64,000 bases of DNA, from the NCBI GenBank assembly GCA_965226925.1, contig CBDDEN010000008.1, forward strand, positions 186,001 through 250,000. The letters are read 5' to 3'. Source of the DNA: CBDDCX01 sp965226925. Lineage in GTDB: Bacteria; Gemmatimonadota; Gemmatimonadetes; Longimicrobiales; Gaopeijiaceae. The stretch's first letter is position 1; the number at the start of each line of letters is the position of its first letter. The notes under the pieces were generated by a model, which saw only the letters and a program-made list of their open reading frames with translations, had not been told where the DNA came from and did not search any database. Positions 9,435-18,927 of this stretch are shown one piece after another. The position numbers and the translations under genes are program-made.

Positions 9435-11101
9435 GCGGGGCCACCTCACCCGGCGGACACGTCAATGTCGGGGCGTACCTACCCGAGATGGCGCGTCGCC
9501 AGCCCAACGCGCTGGCCGTGGCGGTGGCCGTGGGGAGGAATGCCGACGGCACGGGCCGCTACGCCGAGCTGACCGCAGCCGAGTTGGATCGGCGCTCGGA
9601 CCGCGTCGCCCACGCCCTGGTGGACATCGGCATCGGCGAAGGGGTGCGTACGGTGCTCATGGTCAAGCCCAGCCTCGAGTTCTTCGTCCTTACGTTCGCC
9701 ATGCTCAAGGTCGGGGCGGTTCCGATCATGGTCGATCCGGGGATGGGTACGAAGAACCTGGGACGCTGCCTCGCGGACGCCGAGCCCGAGGCGTTTATCG
9801 GCATTCCGAAGGCACACGTGGCCCGCATCGTCCTGGGCTGGGCGAAAGGGACGCTCGAGACGAAGGTCACGGTGGGCCGCCGACTGTTCTGGGGCGGACA
9901 CTCGCTCGCCGCCCTCGAGGCCGGGGCACGCACAGACGCCTTTCCCGTGCTGGATCCCGATCCGGAACAGACTGCGGCCATTCTGTTCACCAGCGGAAGC
10001 ACCGGCATTCCCAAGGGTGTTGTGACGCCCTTCCGGGTGTTTTCGGCCCAAGTCGACGCCCTCCGCGACGTGTATGGAATCGAACCCGGCGAGCGTGATC
10101 TCGCGACGTTCCCGCTCTTCGCCCTCTTCGGGCCCGCGCTGGGTATGGCCTCCGTGGTCCCCGACATGGACGCCAGCCGGCCCGGGGCCTCGGACCCGGA
10201 ACTGCTCTTCCAAGCGTTCAGCGACTTCGAGTGTACCAACCTCTTCGCCTCGCCGGCGCTCATCGACAAGTTGGGCCGGTACTGCAGCGCCCAGGGTCTC
10301 GAGTTGAGCTCGCTACGGCGCGCGATCTCGGCGGGAGCCCCGGCGTCGAATCCAGCGCTCGAGACGTTTCAGCGGTGCCTTCCCGAGTCTGTCGAGGTGC
10401 TCACGTCATACGGGGCCACCGAGTGCTCGCCGGTATCCTACCTGGGGAGCGAGACCGTTCTACGAGAGACTCGACTGCTCACCGACCAGGGGGCGGGTGT
10501 CTGCGTCGGCGTGCCCGTGCCCGGCATGGAAGTCCGGATCCTACCTATCCACGAGGAGGCGATCGAGCGCTGGTCTGAAGAGCTTGCCCTACCCACGGGT
10601 GAGATCGGCGAGATCGTCGTCCGTGGCCCGGTGGTGACCCCCTCGTACTTCAATCAGCCGGAGGCGACCAAGCTCGCGAAGATCCCGACGGCCGACGGCG
10701 GGTTGTGGCACCGGATGGGCGACGTGGGCTACCTCGACGAGACCGGCCGCCTCTGGATCTGTGGCCGGAAGGGTCACCGGGTAGAGACGGACGACGGCAC
10801 GTTGTTCACGATCCCGTGCGAGGCCGTCTTCAACACACATCCCGCGGTGCGGAGAAGCGCGTTGGTCGGTGTGGCTCAGAGCGGCGCCACGATCCCCGTT
10901 CTCTGCGTGGAGAGAGAGCCGGATGCCACTCTCGCCGAGGGCTCGCTCGCGCAGGAGCTACTCGATGTCGCTCAGAGGCACGAGCACACCCGGAGTATCC
11001 GGACCGTCCTCTTCCACGACTCCTTTCCCGTGGACGTACGCCACAACGCCAAGATCTTCCGCGAGAAGTTGGCGGAGTGGGCGAAGAGGCGGCTCGAGTG
11101 A
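9431..11101 (+). CDS. oleC: OleC, beta-lactone synthetase (AMP-dependent ligase superfamily)
   Basis: ATG 9431 overlaps the oleB stop as ATGA; the product has 556 residues. It is an ANL-superfamily adenylating enzyme with P-loop FTSGSTGIPKG (186-196), an SYGATE motif, GDVGYLDETGRLW, the hinge GRKGHRV and a C-terminal Lys in RHNAKIFRE. In olefin synthesis OleC uses ATP to cyclise the 2-alkyl-3-hydroxyacid from OleD to a beta-lactone. Ordinary acyl-CoA ligases share these motifs, but the position between oleB and oleD supports OleC. Confidence 0.9.
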   Translation: MSGATSPGGHVNVGAYLPEMARRQPNALAVAVAVGRNADGTGRYAELTAAELDRRSDRVAHALVDIGIGEGVRTVLMVKPSLEFFVLTFAMLKVGAVPIMVDPGMGTKNLGRCLADAEPEAFIGIPKAHVARIVLGWAKGTLETKVTVGRRLFWGGHSLAALEAGARTDAFPVLDPDPEQTAAILFTSGSTGIPKGVVTPFRVFSAQVDALRDVYGIEPGERDLATFPLFALFGPALGMASVVPDMDASRPGASDPELLFQAFSDFECTNLFASPALIDKLGRYCSAQGLELSSLRRAISAGAPASNPALETFQRCLPESVEVLTSYGATECSPVSYLGSETVLRETRLLTDQGAGVCVGVPVPGMEVRILPIHEEAIERWSEELALPTGEIGEIVVRGPVVTPSYFNQPEATKLAKIPTADGGLWHRMGDVGYLDETGRLWICGRKGHRVETDDGTLFTIPCEAVFNTHPAVRRSALVGVAQSGATIPVLCVEREPDATLAEGSLAQELLDVAQRHEHTRSIRTVLFHDSFPVDVRHNAKIFREKLAEWAKRRLE

Positions 11102-11150
11102 TGAGGCGGGTCGGAGCAACGTGGCGCCTGAAGTCGACCGGGCCGCCGAG

Positions 11151-12170
11151 ATGAAGGCGCTCGTCACGGGCGCGGGAGGCTTCCTGGGAGGCGCCATCGC
11201 GAGAGCCCTGATAGCGCGGGGGGACGAGGTGCGCGGGTTCTCCCGTGGCGACCATCCCGACCTGGCATCCCACGGCATCGAGCACACACGCGGCACCGTC
11301 GTCGATCCGCTCGCCACGATCGAAGCGGTCCGAGGTATGGATATCGTGCTTCACGCCGCGGCGAAGGTCGCCGCGGGAGGGCCCCGCCGGGACTTCTGGG
11401 ACACCAACGTCGAAGGCACCGACAACGTGATCGCGGCCTGCCGGGAATGCGGAGTCGGAGCGCTGGTCTTCACGTCGACACCCAGCGTCACCTTCGGGAA
11501 GACCGACTTGGAAGGCGTCGACGAGTCGATCGGCTACGCCGACCACTTCGAGGCGTTCTACGGTGAGACCAAGGCGGAAGCGGAACGTCGCGTCCTCGCG
11601 GCCGATTCAGCCGATCTGCGGACCGTGGCATTAAGGCCGCATCTGGTCTGGGGGCCGCGCGACACGTCGATCCTGCCTCGTCTGGTCCAGCGCGCCCGTA
11701 AGGGCCAATTGCGGCGCATCGAGGGCCCGCCCAAGCGTACGGGACACACCTACGTCGACGACGCGGTCCAGGCTCATCTGCTCGCCGCGGACCGACTCCT
11801 TTCGGGCGGTGAGCAGGCCTCTCGGGTCGGCGGCCAGCCGTACTTCGTCACCGCCGGCGAGCCGGTGGAGATCTGGACGTTCCTCAACGCCCTGTTGGCG
11901 GCGGCGGGGGTCGCCCCGGTGGAAAGACGCGTATCGCTCCCGGCGGCCATGGCTGCGGGATGGGCGTTCGAGAAGCTGCACGCGCTCTCCGGCCGCAAAG
12001 GAGACCCACGCATGAGTCGGTGGATCGTGAGGGAACTCACGACGTCTCACTGGTTCGACATCAGCGCGGCTCGGAGGGATCTGGGTTATGAGCCGCAGGT
12101 GCGGATGGAGGAGGGCATGGGCCGGCTCGCCGACTGGGTGGCCGAACAGGGAGGGGTGCCGGGTGTCTGA
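11151..12170 (+). CDS. oleD: OleD, NADPH-dependent 2-alkyl-3-oxoalkanoate reductase
   Basis: The product has 339 residues and is an extended SDR. It opens with the Rossmann motif TGAGGFLGG and has the catalytic pair Tyr137-x3-Lys141 (YGETK). It reduces the OleA product to the 2-alkyl-3-hydroxyacid used by OleC. ATG 11151 puts the start right at the first beta-strand, as in the family. A GTG at 11121 in the same frame has a GGAG four bases upstream and would add 10 residues, so the start is uncertain. It lies about 50 bases after oleC, the loosest junction in this operon. Confidence 0.9.
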   Translation: MKALVTGAGGFLGGAIARALIARGDEVRGFSRGDHPDLASHGIEHTRGTVVDPLATIEAVRGMDIVLHAAAKVAAGGPRRDFWDTNVEGTDNVIAACRECGVGALVFTSTPSVTFGKTDLEGVDESIGYADHFEAFYGETKAEAERRVLAADSADLRTVALRPHLVWGPRDTSILPRLVQRARKGQLRRIEGPPKRTGHTYVDDAVQAHLLAADRLLSGGEQASRVGGQPYFVTAGEPVEIWTFLNALLAAAGVAPVERRVSLPAAMAAGWAFEKLHALSGRKGDPRMSRWIVRELTTSHWFDISAARRDLGYEPQVRMEEGMGRLADWVAEQGGVPGV

Positions 12171-12942
12171 CGGCGGAGTGCGGGCCTCGAATTGGAGACC
12201 CGCGTCGCAGTGGACGCCGTCCGGTGAGGACGTCATCGACGTCTGGCGGTTGGACCTGGCGGTGACGGAGCAGGATTGGAGCCTCCTGGCTCCGGACGAA
12301 GTCGAGCGGGCCCGCCGTATCGTCGTCGAGAGGAAGCGGGATCAGAGGGCGTCGAGCCGAGCACATCTGAGGCGCATTCTCTCTCTCTACGTGAATGTCG
12401 ATCCAGAGAGTCTGCAGTTCGAGTATGGGGAGCACGGCAAGCCGGGTCTTGCAGAGGGACCCGACGATCCGACGGAGCGGCGGAGCCCGACCAGACAGCG
12501 CAACCCGACCTTCAACCTCTCTCACTCTCAGACGGTCGGCCTCGTAGGCGTAACGAGGGACAGCCGAATCGGTATCGATGTGGAGCATGCACGCGAGGTC
12601 CGCGACTTCTCCGGGTTGGCGCAGCGCTTCTTCTCGGCGGACGAGAGCGTTGCACTACAGGGTTTGCCGGACGCGGAACGCCCGGCAGCCTTCTACCGTG
12701 CGTGGACCCGCAAGGAAGCGTACGTCAAGGCCCTCGGAACCGGTCTGAGCTTCCCGTCGGACGGGTTCACGATCGAATACACGTCCGACGGCCCGGGACG
12801 CATAGTCACCACCGACATGCCCGGAGACGATCCGTCCGTCTGGCGCTTCGCCGACGTGGAGCTCGGCGTCGGCTTCGCGGGGGCCATCTGCTTCGAGGGG
12901 CCGGACCGGCCGATCCGCTGGTGGGAGATCCGGGTCCCCTAG
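12163..12942 (+). CDS. Sfp/Gsp-type 4'-phosphopantetheinyl transferase
   Basis: The start is GTG 12163, eight bases inside the oleD end, with a purine-rich GGAGGGG just upstream; it gives 259 residues. The family motifs are present: NLSHS, the Mg-binding G-I-D-V-E (137-141) and the W-x2-K-E-A-x2-K signature (Trp181 to Lys189). It moves phosphopantetheine from CoA to a carrier-protein Ser, so its place at the end of the operon fits activation of ACP domains in the upstream Pfa subunit, the role of PfaE in PUFA clusters. It is the last gene of the operon. Confidence 0.9.
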   Translation: MSDGGVRASNWRPASQWTPSGEDVIDVWRLDLAVTEQDWSLLAPDEVERARRIVVERKRDQRASSRAHLRRILSLYVNVDPESLQFEYGEHGKPGLAEGPDDPTERRSPTRQRNPTFNLSHSQTVGLVGVTRDSRIGIDVEHAREVRDFSGLAQRFFSADESVALQGLPDAERPAAFYRAWTRKEAYVKALGTGLSFPSDGFTIEYTSDGPGRIVTTDMPGDDPSVWRFADVELGVGFAGAICFEGPDRPIRWWEIRVP

Positions 12943-12955
12943 TCACGCCCCCGCG

Positions 12956-12991
12956 AAGAAGCCCCCGAGCTGCTGGGCTCGAGGGCTTCTT
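12956..12991 (+). terminator. Hairpin terminator closing the pfa-ole operon
   Basis: The arms AAGAAGCCCCCGAGC (12956-12970) and GGCTCGAGGGCTTCTT (12976-12991) pair with one mismatch around a five-base loop, 14 bases after the transferase stop. The T-run after it is weak. It lies between convergent genes and may act on both strands. Confidence 0.7.
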
Positions 12992-13041
12992 GTGCCTCCC
13001 ATAGGTGGTGACGAGAGCCACCACCCGCACTGGGCCGAAGG

Positions 13042-13425
13042 TCAGCCTGTCAGCGGCTGGATGTTCGACACCTCCCAGTGCATCTTCCAGCTACCGTCCT
13101 CGCCCTGCTTGCACAGAAGCAGGAAAGACCCGACGGCGATCGGATCCCCGCCTTCGGACGCGTCGATCTGGAACCACCCTCCATCCAACGCCCATCCCTC
13201 CCCGAGCGGCACGGTAGCCACGTCGTGAATGGTCACGTGTGCTCCAGGCATTTCGGCCATCTCGTCCGTTACGATCACAACCCGTTCCCCGGGCCGCACA
13301 CCGGCGCATGTGTCCACCAAAATGGCGGCTCCGCTCCTCACGCGGCTACGTGCTTCAGGCGTGAAAGGCTGGTCCTCTCGGAGGCCGACGGGACCACGCC
13401 GCTCACACCAGAATCTCCTGGTCAC
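13042..13425 (-). pseudogene. Chimeric ORF: M29-like peptidase start fused to SnoaL/DUF4440-like end
   Basis: The frame starts at GTG 13425, 23 bases inside the end of the upstream gene, and gives 127 residues. Residues about 20-58 (VRPGERVVIVTDEM) resemble the N-terminus of the neighbouring M29-like protein (VRSGERVVVVTD). Residues about 63-127, including DGSWKMHWEVSN, resemble the C-terminal half of SnoaL/DUF4440 proteins such as the one at 15600. Neither part is a complete domain. The simplest reading is a deletion that joined a peptidase paralogue to a downstream DUF4440 gene; a functional fusion is unlikely. Confidence 0.55.
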
Positions 13426-14368
13426 ACTGGATCACGACCCCATCCACCTCGATGGTCGGCGCCCACATGAGCAGGTCGTAGTGTGTCGGCGCGACGATCT
13501 CTCCGCCCAGGGTGAAGCTGGTCCCGATTCCAATGTGGATGGTGCCCAACACTCCTTCGTCGTCCAACATCGCCCCGGTCAGGCGGGCGTTGGGATTCAA
13601 CCCGACTCCGAGCTCCGCCACGTTGAAGCAGTGTGGGTCATCGTGCGACTCGAGGTCGGCTCTGAGCACGTCGGCCTGGGCTCCCCCCGTCATTTCGCGG
13701 ATGTATCCCGCCTCGATCTCGCACACGACAGGTTCGTCCAGAACACCGATCCCCAGGTACGGGACGCTAGCGTCCGCTATGAGCCGGCCCTCGGCGCTTC
13801 CGGTGACGGGTACCACATTGACCTCGATGTCCGGGACAGGCGCCAACTGGCCGGGTTCCGGTATGTTCGTCAGGACATTCGCCTTCCGGCCCTCGATCGA
13901 GAACGAAAGCTCGGTCCCCTTGGGAGACGTGAGTCGCACGAAGCTCCCGTCGGTGAACGCCTGCCCGATACGACGGCAGAGGTCGACCTGCGCCTCGAAG
14001 TCCGTGTCGATGAGCGCGGGGCATTCCAGCATATCGTCGGTATAAGCAGTCATCAGAATCGCGCGGGCACCGGATTCGAGGGCCGCCCTCATAGCACGTG
14101 TGTGAGTGATGGAGAAGCGCACGGGCGAGAAGATCACGTTCGCCTCTCGCATCGCGGCCGCCACCGGGGCCGGCGGCTCCTGTCCATCGTGCTCCCGCAT
14201 GGGCATCACACACGTGGTGACCTCTGCGCCGGCCTCCCGCGCCTCGATGATGACCAACTCCGCGATGTCCCGCATCGTGTAGTCGGTGACGACCACCACA
14301 CGTTCTCCCGAGCGCACCCGTCCGTTTACACGGACCAGCTTGTGGGCCCCAGCACTGCCTGAAGTCAT
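13403..14368 (-). CDS. M29-family-like aminopeptidase / leucyl aminopeptidase-like protein
   Basis: The start is ATG 14368, overlapping the stop of the upstream symporter, for 321 residues. Residues 12-60 form an N-terminal Rossmann-like segment (VRSGERVVVVTDYTMRDIAE). The C-terminal half has the pattern of M29 / NicX-like metal enzymes: NIPEPGQ, TGSAEGRL, then GVGLNPNARLTG and HIGIGTS with likely metal ligands. It is shorter than classical M29 aminopeptidases (about 400). It sits in a minus-strand operon with a P1-family peptidase and a DAACS symporter, so a role in uptake and hydrolysis of amino-acid derivatives is plausible. The substrate cannot be told. Confidence 0.65.
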   Translation of the reverse strand: MTSGSAGAHKLVRVNGRVRSGERVVVVTDYTMRDIAELVIIEAREAGAEVTTCVMPMREHDGQEPPAPVAAAMREANVIFSPVRFSITHTRAMRAALESGARAILMTAYTDDMLECPALIDTDFEAQVDLCRRIGQAFTDGSFVRLTSPKGTELSFSIEGRKANVLTNIPEPGQLAPVPDIEVNVVPVTGSAEGRLIADASVPYLGIGVLDEPVVCEIEAGYIREMTGGAQADVLRADLESHDDPHCFNVAELGVGLNPNARLTGAMLDDEGVLGTIHIGIGTSFTLGGEIVAPTHYDLLMWAPTIEVDGVVIQCDQEILV

Positions 14369-15581
14369 GTCATAGTCTCTATGGTTGGAGTGGCTGCGCC
14401 ACCGCTGGCGGGGCCGTAGAAGTGATCCATGAAGATGGCCGTGAAGCCGTCCCCGGTGCAGTTCGTGGCTGTACGGAGCATGTCGGGGACACCGCTGGAC
14501 AGTGCGATCCAGGTCGCGACGAACTCGCTTTGGAGCGGCTCTTCCAGACCCAACATGGAGGCGAAGAGGGTCGCACTCCAGAGGGAGGTGCCCATCCCGG
14601 CCGGAAGGCCCGGAGCGGCGATGGTGAAGAGCACCACGGCGGGCAAAGCCGCGAGAAGCAGCGTCCAGCTGACGGGGACGCCGAACACGTAGGTGAGAAC
14701 GAAGGGGGCGTACGCCACATAAGCCAACGCGCTCGCATCCAGGTTCATGACGGCCCCGAACGGTAGCACGAGTCGGCAACCTCGTCGCTCACTCCGTAGC
14801 GTCTCGCGTTCGTGAGGTTGACGGGAAGCGTGACCAGGGACGACGAAGTGCCCGCCGCGAACACCGCGGTTGGGAGGGAATAGGTCTTCAGGACCCTCCC
14901 AACCGGCTGTTTGGCCAGAACGCGCAGCACGAAGAAGACGTAGAACGCCCACCACCCCAGGCAGAGCAGCGCGGTGTAGCCCGTCATGAGCAGGTAGTTC
15001 GTGACGCCGAGGCGGGTCCCGAACCTGACGCCGACCGAAATGCCGAGGAGGAAGATGAACGGGATGAGCACCAGGCCGATCCGCGGGCCGGCCGCGCCTA
15101 TCCGAGCCTCTACCGCCGCCAGCTTCCGATAGAGCGGATCCCATTTGGCACCGACAAGGCCGGTAACAACGGCCCCCGCGATGGCCAGGAGAGGCACCGA
15201 GGCGCCACCCGCACCCAGAGACGTCAGCATCTGGCGAGCCTCGGCCCAACCCCTCTCCGGACCACCCCGCAGTGGTATTTCGAAGATCAAAGACGACATG
15301 ATCAGGCCGAACAGTCCCGCCAACACCGACGTGAGCAAATACCAACCCACTACCGAACCCGCGAGTCGGCCCGCCCGTCCCCGCCGCATGAGCCCCGCTA
15401 TGGCCGGGCTGAGAGCGGCGAAGATGAGAACGGGAACAAGGCGGATGACCCACCGGATCAGAACGATGATCGCACCGGAGACCGGCGCCAACGGATCCGG
15501 AAATCGGCCACCCAGGGCGATGCCGGTGACGAGCACCACCAGCATCCAGACGTAGCCAGGAACGGCGGCCAGTTTCTTCAA
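14365..15581 (-). pseudogene. Dicarboxylate/amino acid:cation symporter (DAACS), frameshifted
   Basis: The gene reads from ATG 15581 as a multi-pass membrane protein up to about 14770, then continues one frame over to 14365. Family marks appear in both frames: the serine-rich SSSLVTLP, then PFGAVMNLDASAL (the P-x-GA-x-x-N-x-D region) and RTATNCTGDGF of the last helices. About one base has been lost near 14768-14772, at the point where ADS should run on to VLPFGA. Nothing else is missing, so this may be a sequencing error or a recent mutation. It would import acidic amino acids or dicarboxylates with cations. Confidence 0.8.
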
Positions 15582-15599
15582 GGCGTCACGGAGCGGTCC

Positions 15600-16076
15600 T
15601 CATCTCCGCTGAATGGAGTTATCCATGTCTGCCGCAATCAGCCACCGTCCCGCCGCGCTCCGCCGGAGGGCAAGAAGGAACTTCCCCTGATCGGATGCCT
15701 CACCGTAGGCGTACAGCCCGACGATGTAGCCCACGTCATTCCCGATCCCGTATCCCAGAGCCTTCAGGACCAAGTCCCCGCTGGGATCGTCGTACCGGCC
15801 ACGGATGGCCGGCCGCCCCCGCGCCGGACGCCGCTCGTTCGACAGAACGAATCCGTCCTCCGTGAACAGCCCGGCCAAACCGTCTCCATCACCCGCCTCC
15901 CAGCGCTCCTCGTAGTCCCGAAGTACACGAGCGAGCTCGGTCGGGAGCGTGATGTACGGGATCGTCTCGCCCAACTCGCCGTCCTGCGCGACCAGCGAGC
16001 CCGGGAGGCACAGGGCCAACAGAACCCCACCGATGCCGACCCATCCGAGCTGCAGATCCAAGAGCCCGGAAAACAC
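15600..16076 (-). CDS. Secreted SnoaL-like/DUF4440 protein
   Basis: The protein has 158 residues from GTG 16076, which overlaps the stop of the upstream peptidase gene. A hydrophobic stretch ending in SLVAQ (residues about 12-31) looks like a signal peptide. The rest (LARVLRDYEERWEAGD, then LFTEDGFV, ending GRWLIAADMD) has the nuclear-transport-factor-2/SnoaL alpha-plus-beta pattern. Such domains bind small ligands or act as isomerases; no catalytic residue can be assigned. Confidence 0.6.
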   Translation of the reverse strand: MFSGLLDLQLGWVGIGGVLLALCLPGSLVAQDGELGETIPYITLPTELARVLRDYEERWEAGDGDGLAGLFTEDGFVLSNERRPARGRPAIRGRYDDPSGDLVLKALGYGIGNDVGYIVGLYAYGEASDQGKFLLALRRSAAGRWLIAADMDNSIQRR

Positions 16077-16667
16077 TAGTTCGACAACCGATCGTACTTC
16101 CGGAGCACCTCACGAAGACGATCGTGCGGCAACGCGAACACGGTGACGTCGTTCGCGCCCGTCATGGTCTCGGCCGCAACCATCGCGTTGATCACGGCCT
16201 CTTCGGTCGCCTCGACCGTCGCGGCGCACAGGGGGTTCAGGTCGCTGTTGGTCAGCATCTCGAGGCCGTTGGGGCTCTCGAGCTCGGACGCGGATTCGAG
16301 GTTAGCCGTGGAAAAGGCGATAAAGATGTCGCCCGAGCCGTTTCCGGACGTGCTCCCGTTGCGGGCCAAACCCAAGGAGATCCGCCTCGCCACACGCTTG
16401 AGCTGGTGAGGCACGCGAGACGGTGCCCCGCGGGAAGACCGCCGTGCCACCGGTGCGTACAGGACCATCCCCGATCACCCTCGGCCCGCTTCCGCGGATG
16501 ACGGTCGCATGCCCGACCTCCACGCCCGCCACGTCCGTAATGGCGTTGAGTGATCCGGGCGTTCCTTCGAACGGTATCCCGAGGTCGCGGGCCCGTGGCT
16601 TTTGGGCCGACGCCGGTGAGGCGACGGCGACCAGGACGGCCACGGACACGGCTGACAACAGCCGCAT
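16076..16667 (-). pseudogene. P1-family peptidase (DmpA-like), internal deletion
   Basis: ATG 16667 begins a signal peptide ending in ASAQ, followed by a clear DmpA N-terminus (ITDVAGVEVGHATV, then TGGTAVFPRG). The frame then changes near 16428 and the C-terminus appears one frame over: QLKRVARR, the cleavage/nucleophile motif NGSGDIF, FSTAN, NPLCAATVEA and ETMTGANDVTV. DmpA proteins have about 370 residues, but here some 150 between the two parts are gone. The nucleophile Ser survives but the fold cannot be complete. This is the first gene of the minus-strand operon that runs to 13042. Confidence 0.8.
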
Positions 16668-16917
16668 GGGTGACCAGTTCGCGCCCGTGTGGTCGGGCGG
16701 GCGGTGGGGACTCGACATGATGGATCCTCCGGGTGACTCGGGAACGCCTAGGACGTCGCTGCGAAATGAGCGACCGGACAGTCCCCCTGCAAGGAGAGCA
16801 CCTAACATGCTCATCCACTTGCCGTCGATCTCGACCAGATGCATCAGGTCGACCCCCCAGACGGCGGTCAGCTCGCGGAAGCCGTCTTGTCCATACCCGA
16901 ATCGGTCCCGACGGCGC

Positions 16918-17737
16918 TCAGCGGGTCCTACCCGCCATGGTCGCTCCCGCAGCCTCCACAAGCTCGATCGCGAGCCGATCGAGGTCTTCGATCATCAACG
17001 CCCGTGTATCTCCAAATGGATGCGGCTCTTCGAGAATCGTCACGCCCTCGCGCCGCAGTCGCTCGAACCACTCGTCCAGATCGCCTACCGTGAACGCCAC
17101 GTGGTCGTACACCTGTCCGCGAGACGGGACGAGCGGCTGATCCGTGCCGCATCGCCCCTCGACACACTGGCGGGGATACCATGACGGGTGTGTCCGGGCC
17201 CCCCGCGATCTCGAAGAGGGCTCCGTCGGGCCCCAGCACGTAGCTGAACCCGCCGTCCTGGGGATCCTTCGCTTCGGCGTCCGCGATCTGCGCTTCCGTC
17301 CGGATCCCCGCGTAGGGCGCCAGCCCAGAGCGCCACACCTCCTCGTCATCCGTAGAGGACGTGAACAGGGGCAGGTGGTCCACCCCCACGCCGGCCAACC
17401 GCTCCCGAACGTCGGTCGTGTTCGTGTTGGCGCCCATGTGCCAAAAGGCGCTCTGTGCGTCGGCACGGTCCAGGTCCTCGCGGTACGCCCCCGGTGGGGG
17501 CGCATCCACCCGATTGAAGAGAACGTACATGTCCCCCTCCACGGCCGGGTATCCCGCGACCTCGGTCCTCGTCGCTGTCGGCCAGACCTTCAAGTACCAC
17601 CCGATCGCGGTGTCCGGATCGACCGAGTTGATCATGACGTGGTGCAGGCTGGGCATGGACGGTGCGAACTCGACCTCAGCCGACCCGCCGCCCCCCTCCG
17701 GGGGTCCCAACGTACCGATCGGAGACTCGGTTCCCAT
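16918..17737 (-). pseudogene. VOC (glyoxalase-fold) protein, internal deletion and frame change
   Basis: ATG 17737 (or 17656) opens a first VOC half: LHHVMINSVDP, then GDMYVLFNRVDAPP and FSYVLGPDGALFEIAGG. Near 17165-17185 the frame changes, and a second VOC half follows: VYDHVAFTVGDLDEWFERL, then DTRALMIEDLDRLAIELVE. Two-lobed VOC proteins of this kind have more sequence between the halves, so a deletion as well as a frameshift is likely. VOC enzymes bind metals for lyase, dioxygenase or isomerase chemistry; the substrate is unknown. Confidence 0.6.
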
Positions 17738-17759
17738 TCCCCAAGCCGGATCCTCGGTG

Positions 17760-18861
17760 ATGAAGAACACACTGCACGGCTCCCGATGCGGGCCCCTCCT
17801 ACTCGTATTGCTTACGGGAGTCGCCACCGCGTGGGATTCGAGACCGGCCGCGGCCCAGGAGACGCCCCCCACCGATCTCCCCACCGTGATCGTCCTCTCC
17901 ACCGGCGGCACCATCGCGAGCGTCTATGATCCCGAGAGCGGCGGATTCGCCCCCGCTCTCAGCGGCGCGGAGCTCGTATCCGCCGTCCCGGGCATCGCCG
18001 ATATCGCCCACCTCGAGGTCGAGGACGTCGCGAACATCGGAGTACCGATATGACGCCGGCACTGTGGCTGAAGATCTCTCGCCGAACCGAGGAACTGCTG
18101 GCGCGCCCCGATGTGGCGGGTGTCATCGTCACACACGGAACGGACACGTTGGAGGAGACGGCCTTCTTCCTCGACCTCACCGTATCAAGCGACAAACCGG
18201 CGATCCTGGTCGGGGCCCAGCGCGCCGCTTCGGAGCCGGACAGCGACGGGCCGAGAAACCTGCGTGACGCCGTTCGAGTGGCCGTATCCGAGGAGTCGTT
18301 AGGCATGGGGACTCTGGTCGTGATGAACGGGGAGATCAATGCCGCTCGGGAGGTGACGAAGACCCATACCATGAGGGTCGAGACGTTCCGTTCGATCGAG
18401 TACGGCCGCCTTGGCACGGTCGACCCCGACGGCGTGCGCCTCTATCGGGCTCCCCTTCGCCGTCAGACCATCTCCATTCCTGGGGACGCCGAGCTCGGGC
18501 GAGTGGAAATCGTCTCGAACTACGCCGGATCCGACGGCCGTGTGGTTCGTGGCTGATGGCGATGGGCGGGCTCGACGGCCTGGTCGTCGAAGCCGCCGGA
18601 GTCGGAAACCTGGCCGCCGCCCTGTTCGAAGCGCTCGTTGAGGTTCGGGAGGCCGGCATTCCGGTGGTGGTCTCCACGCGTGTCACCACGGGGCGAACGC
18701 TTCCGCTCTACGCGGGCAAGAAAGGGAGCGGTGTGAGCCTTCAGGAGATCGGGGGGATCTTCGCGGACAATCTGAGTCCCCAGAAGGCGCGCGTTCTTTT
18801 GCTGGCGGCCCTTGCGGCCTCATCCGGAGATTCGGGCATCGAGGCGTACTTCTCCCGCTGA
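17760..18861 (+). pseudogene. Type II (periplasmic) L-asparaginase with two frameshifts
   Basis: ATG 17760 starts a signal peptide ending in PAAAQ, then the first asparaginase motif LSTGGTIAS. The second motif THGTDTLEET lies in another frame (from 18050), and the C-terminal domain VVEAAGVGN to the stop at 18861 in a third. Single bases are missing near 18040 (in a G run) and near 18550; with both restored the protein is full length. It would hydrolyse Asn to Asp and ammonia in the periplasm. The breaks may be sequencing errors. Confidence 0.8.
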
Positions 18862-18927
18862 GGAGCGTGTGGCAGCCAGGGTGGCCAAGACGTTGACCCA
18901 CAGGGCGCAGACCTCAACCGGATCCGC

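Noticed and set aside
13229..14362. Long plus-strand open frame opposite the M29-like gene
   Set aside because: The product is His/Arg-rich and shapeless, a typical antisense shadow at high GC.
18548..18558. A TGA in the asparaginase gene as another selenocysteine
   Set aside because: Homology changes frame here and no Cys belongs at this site; a one-base loss explains the stop.
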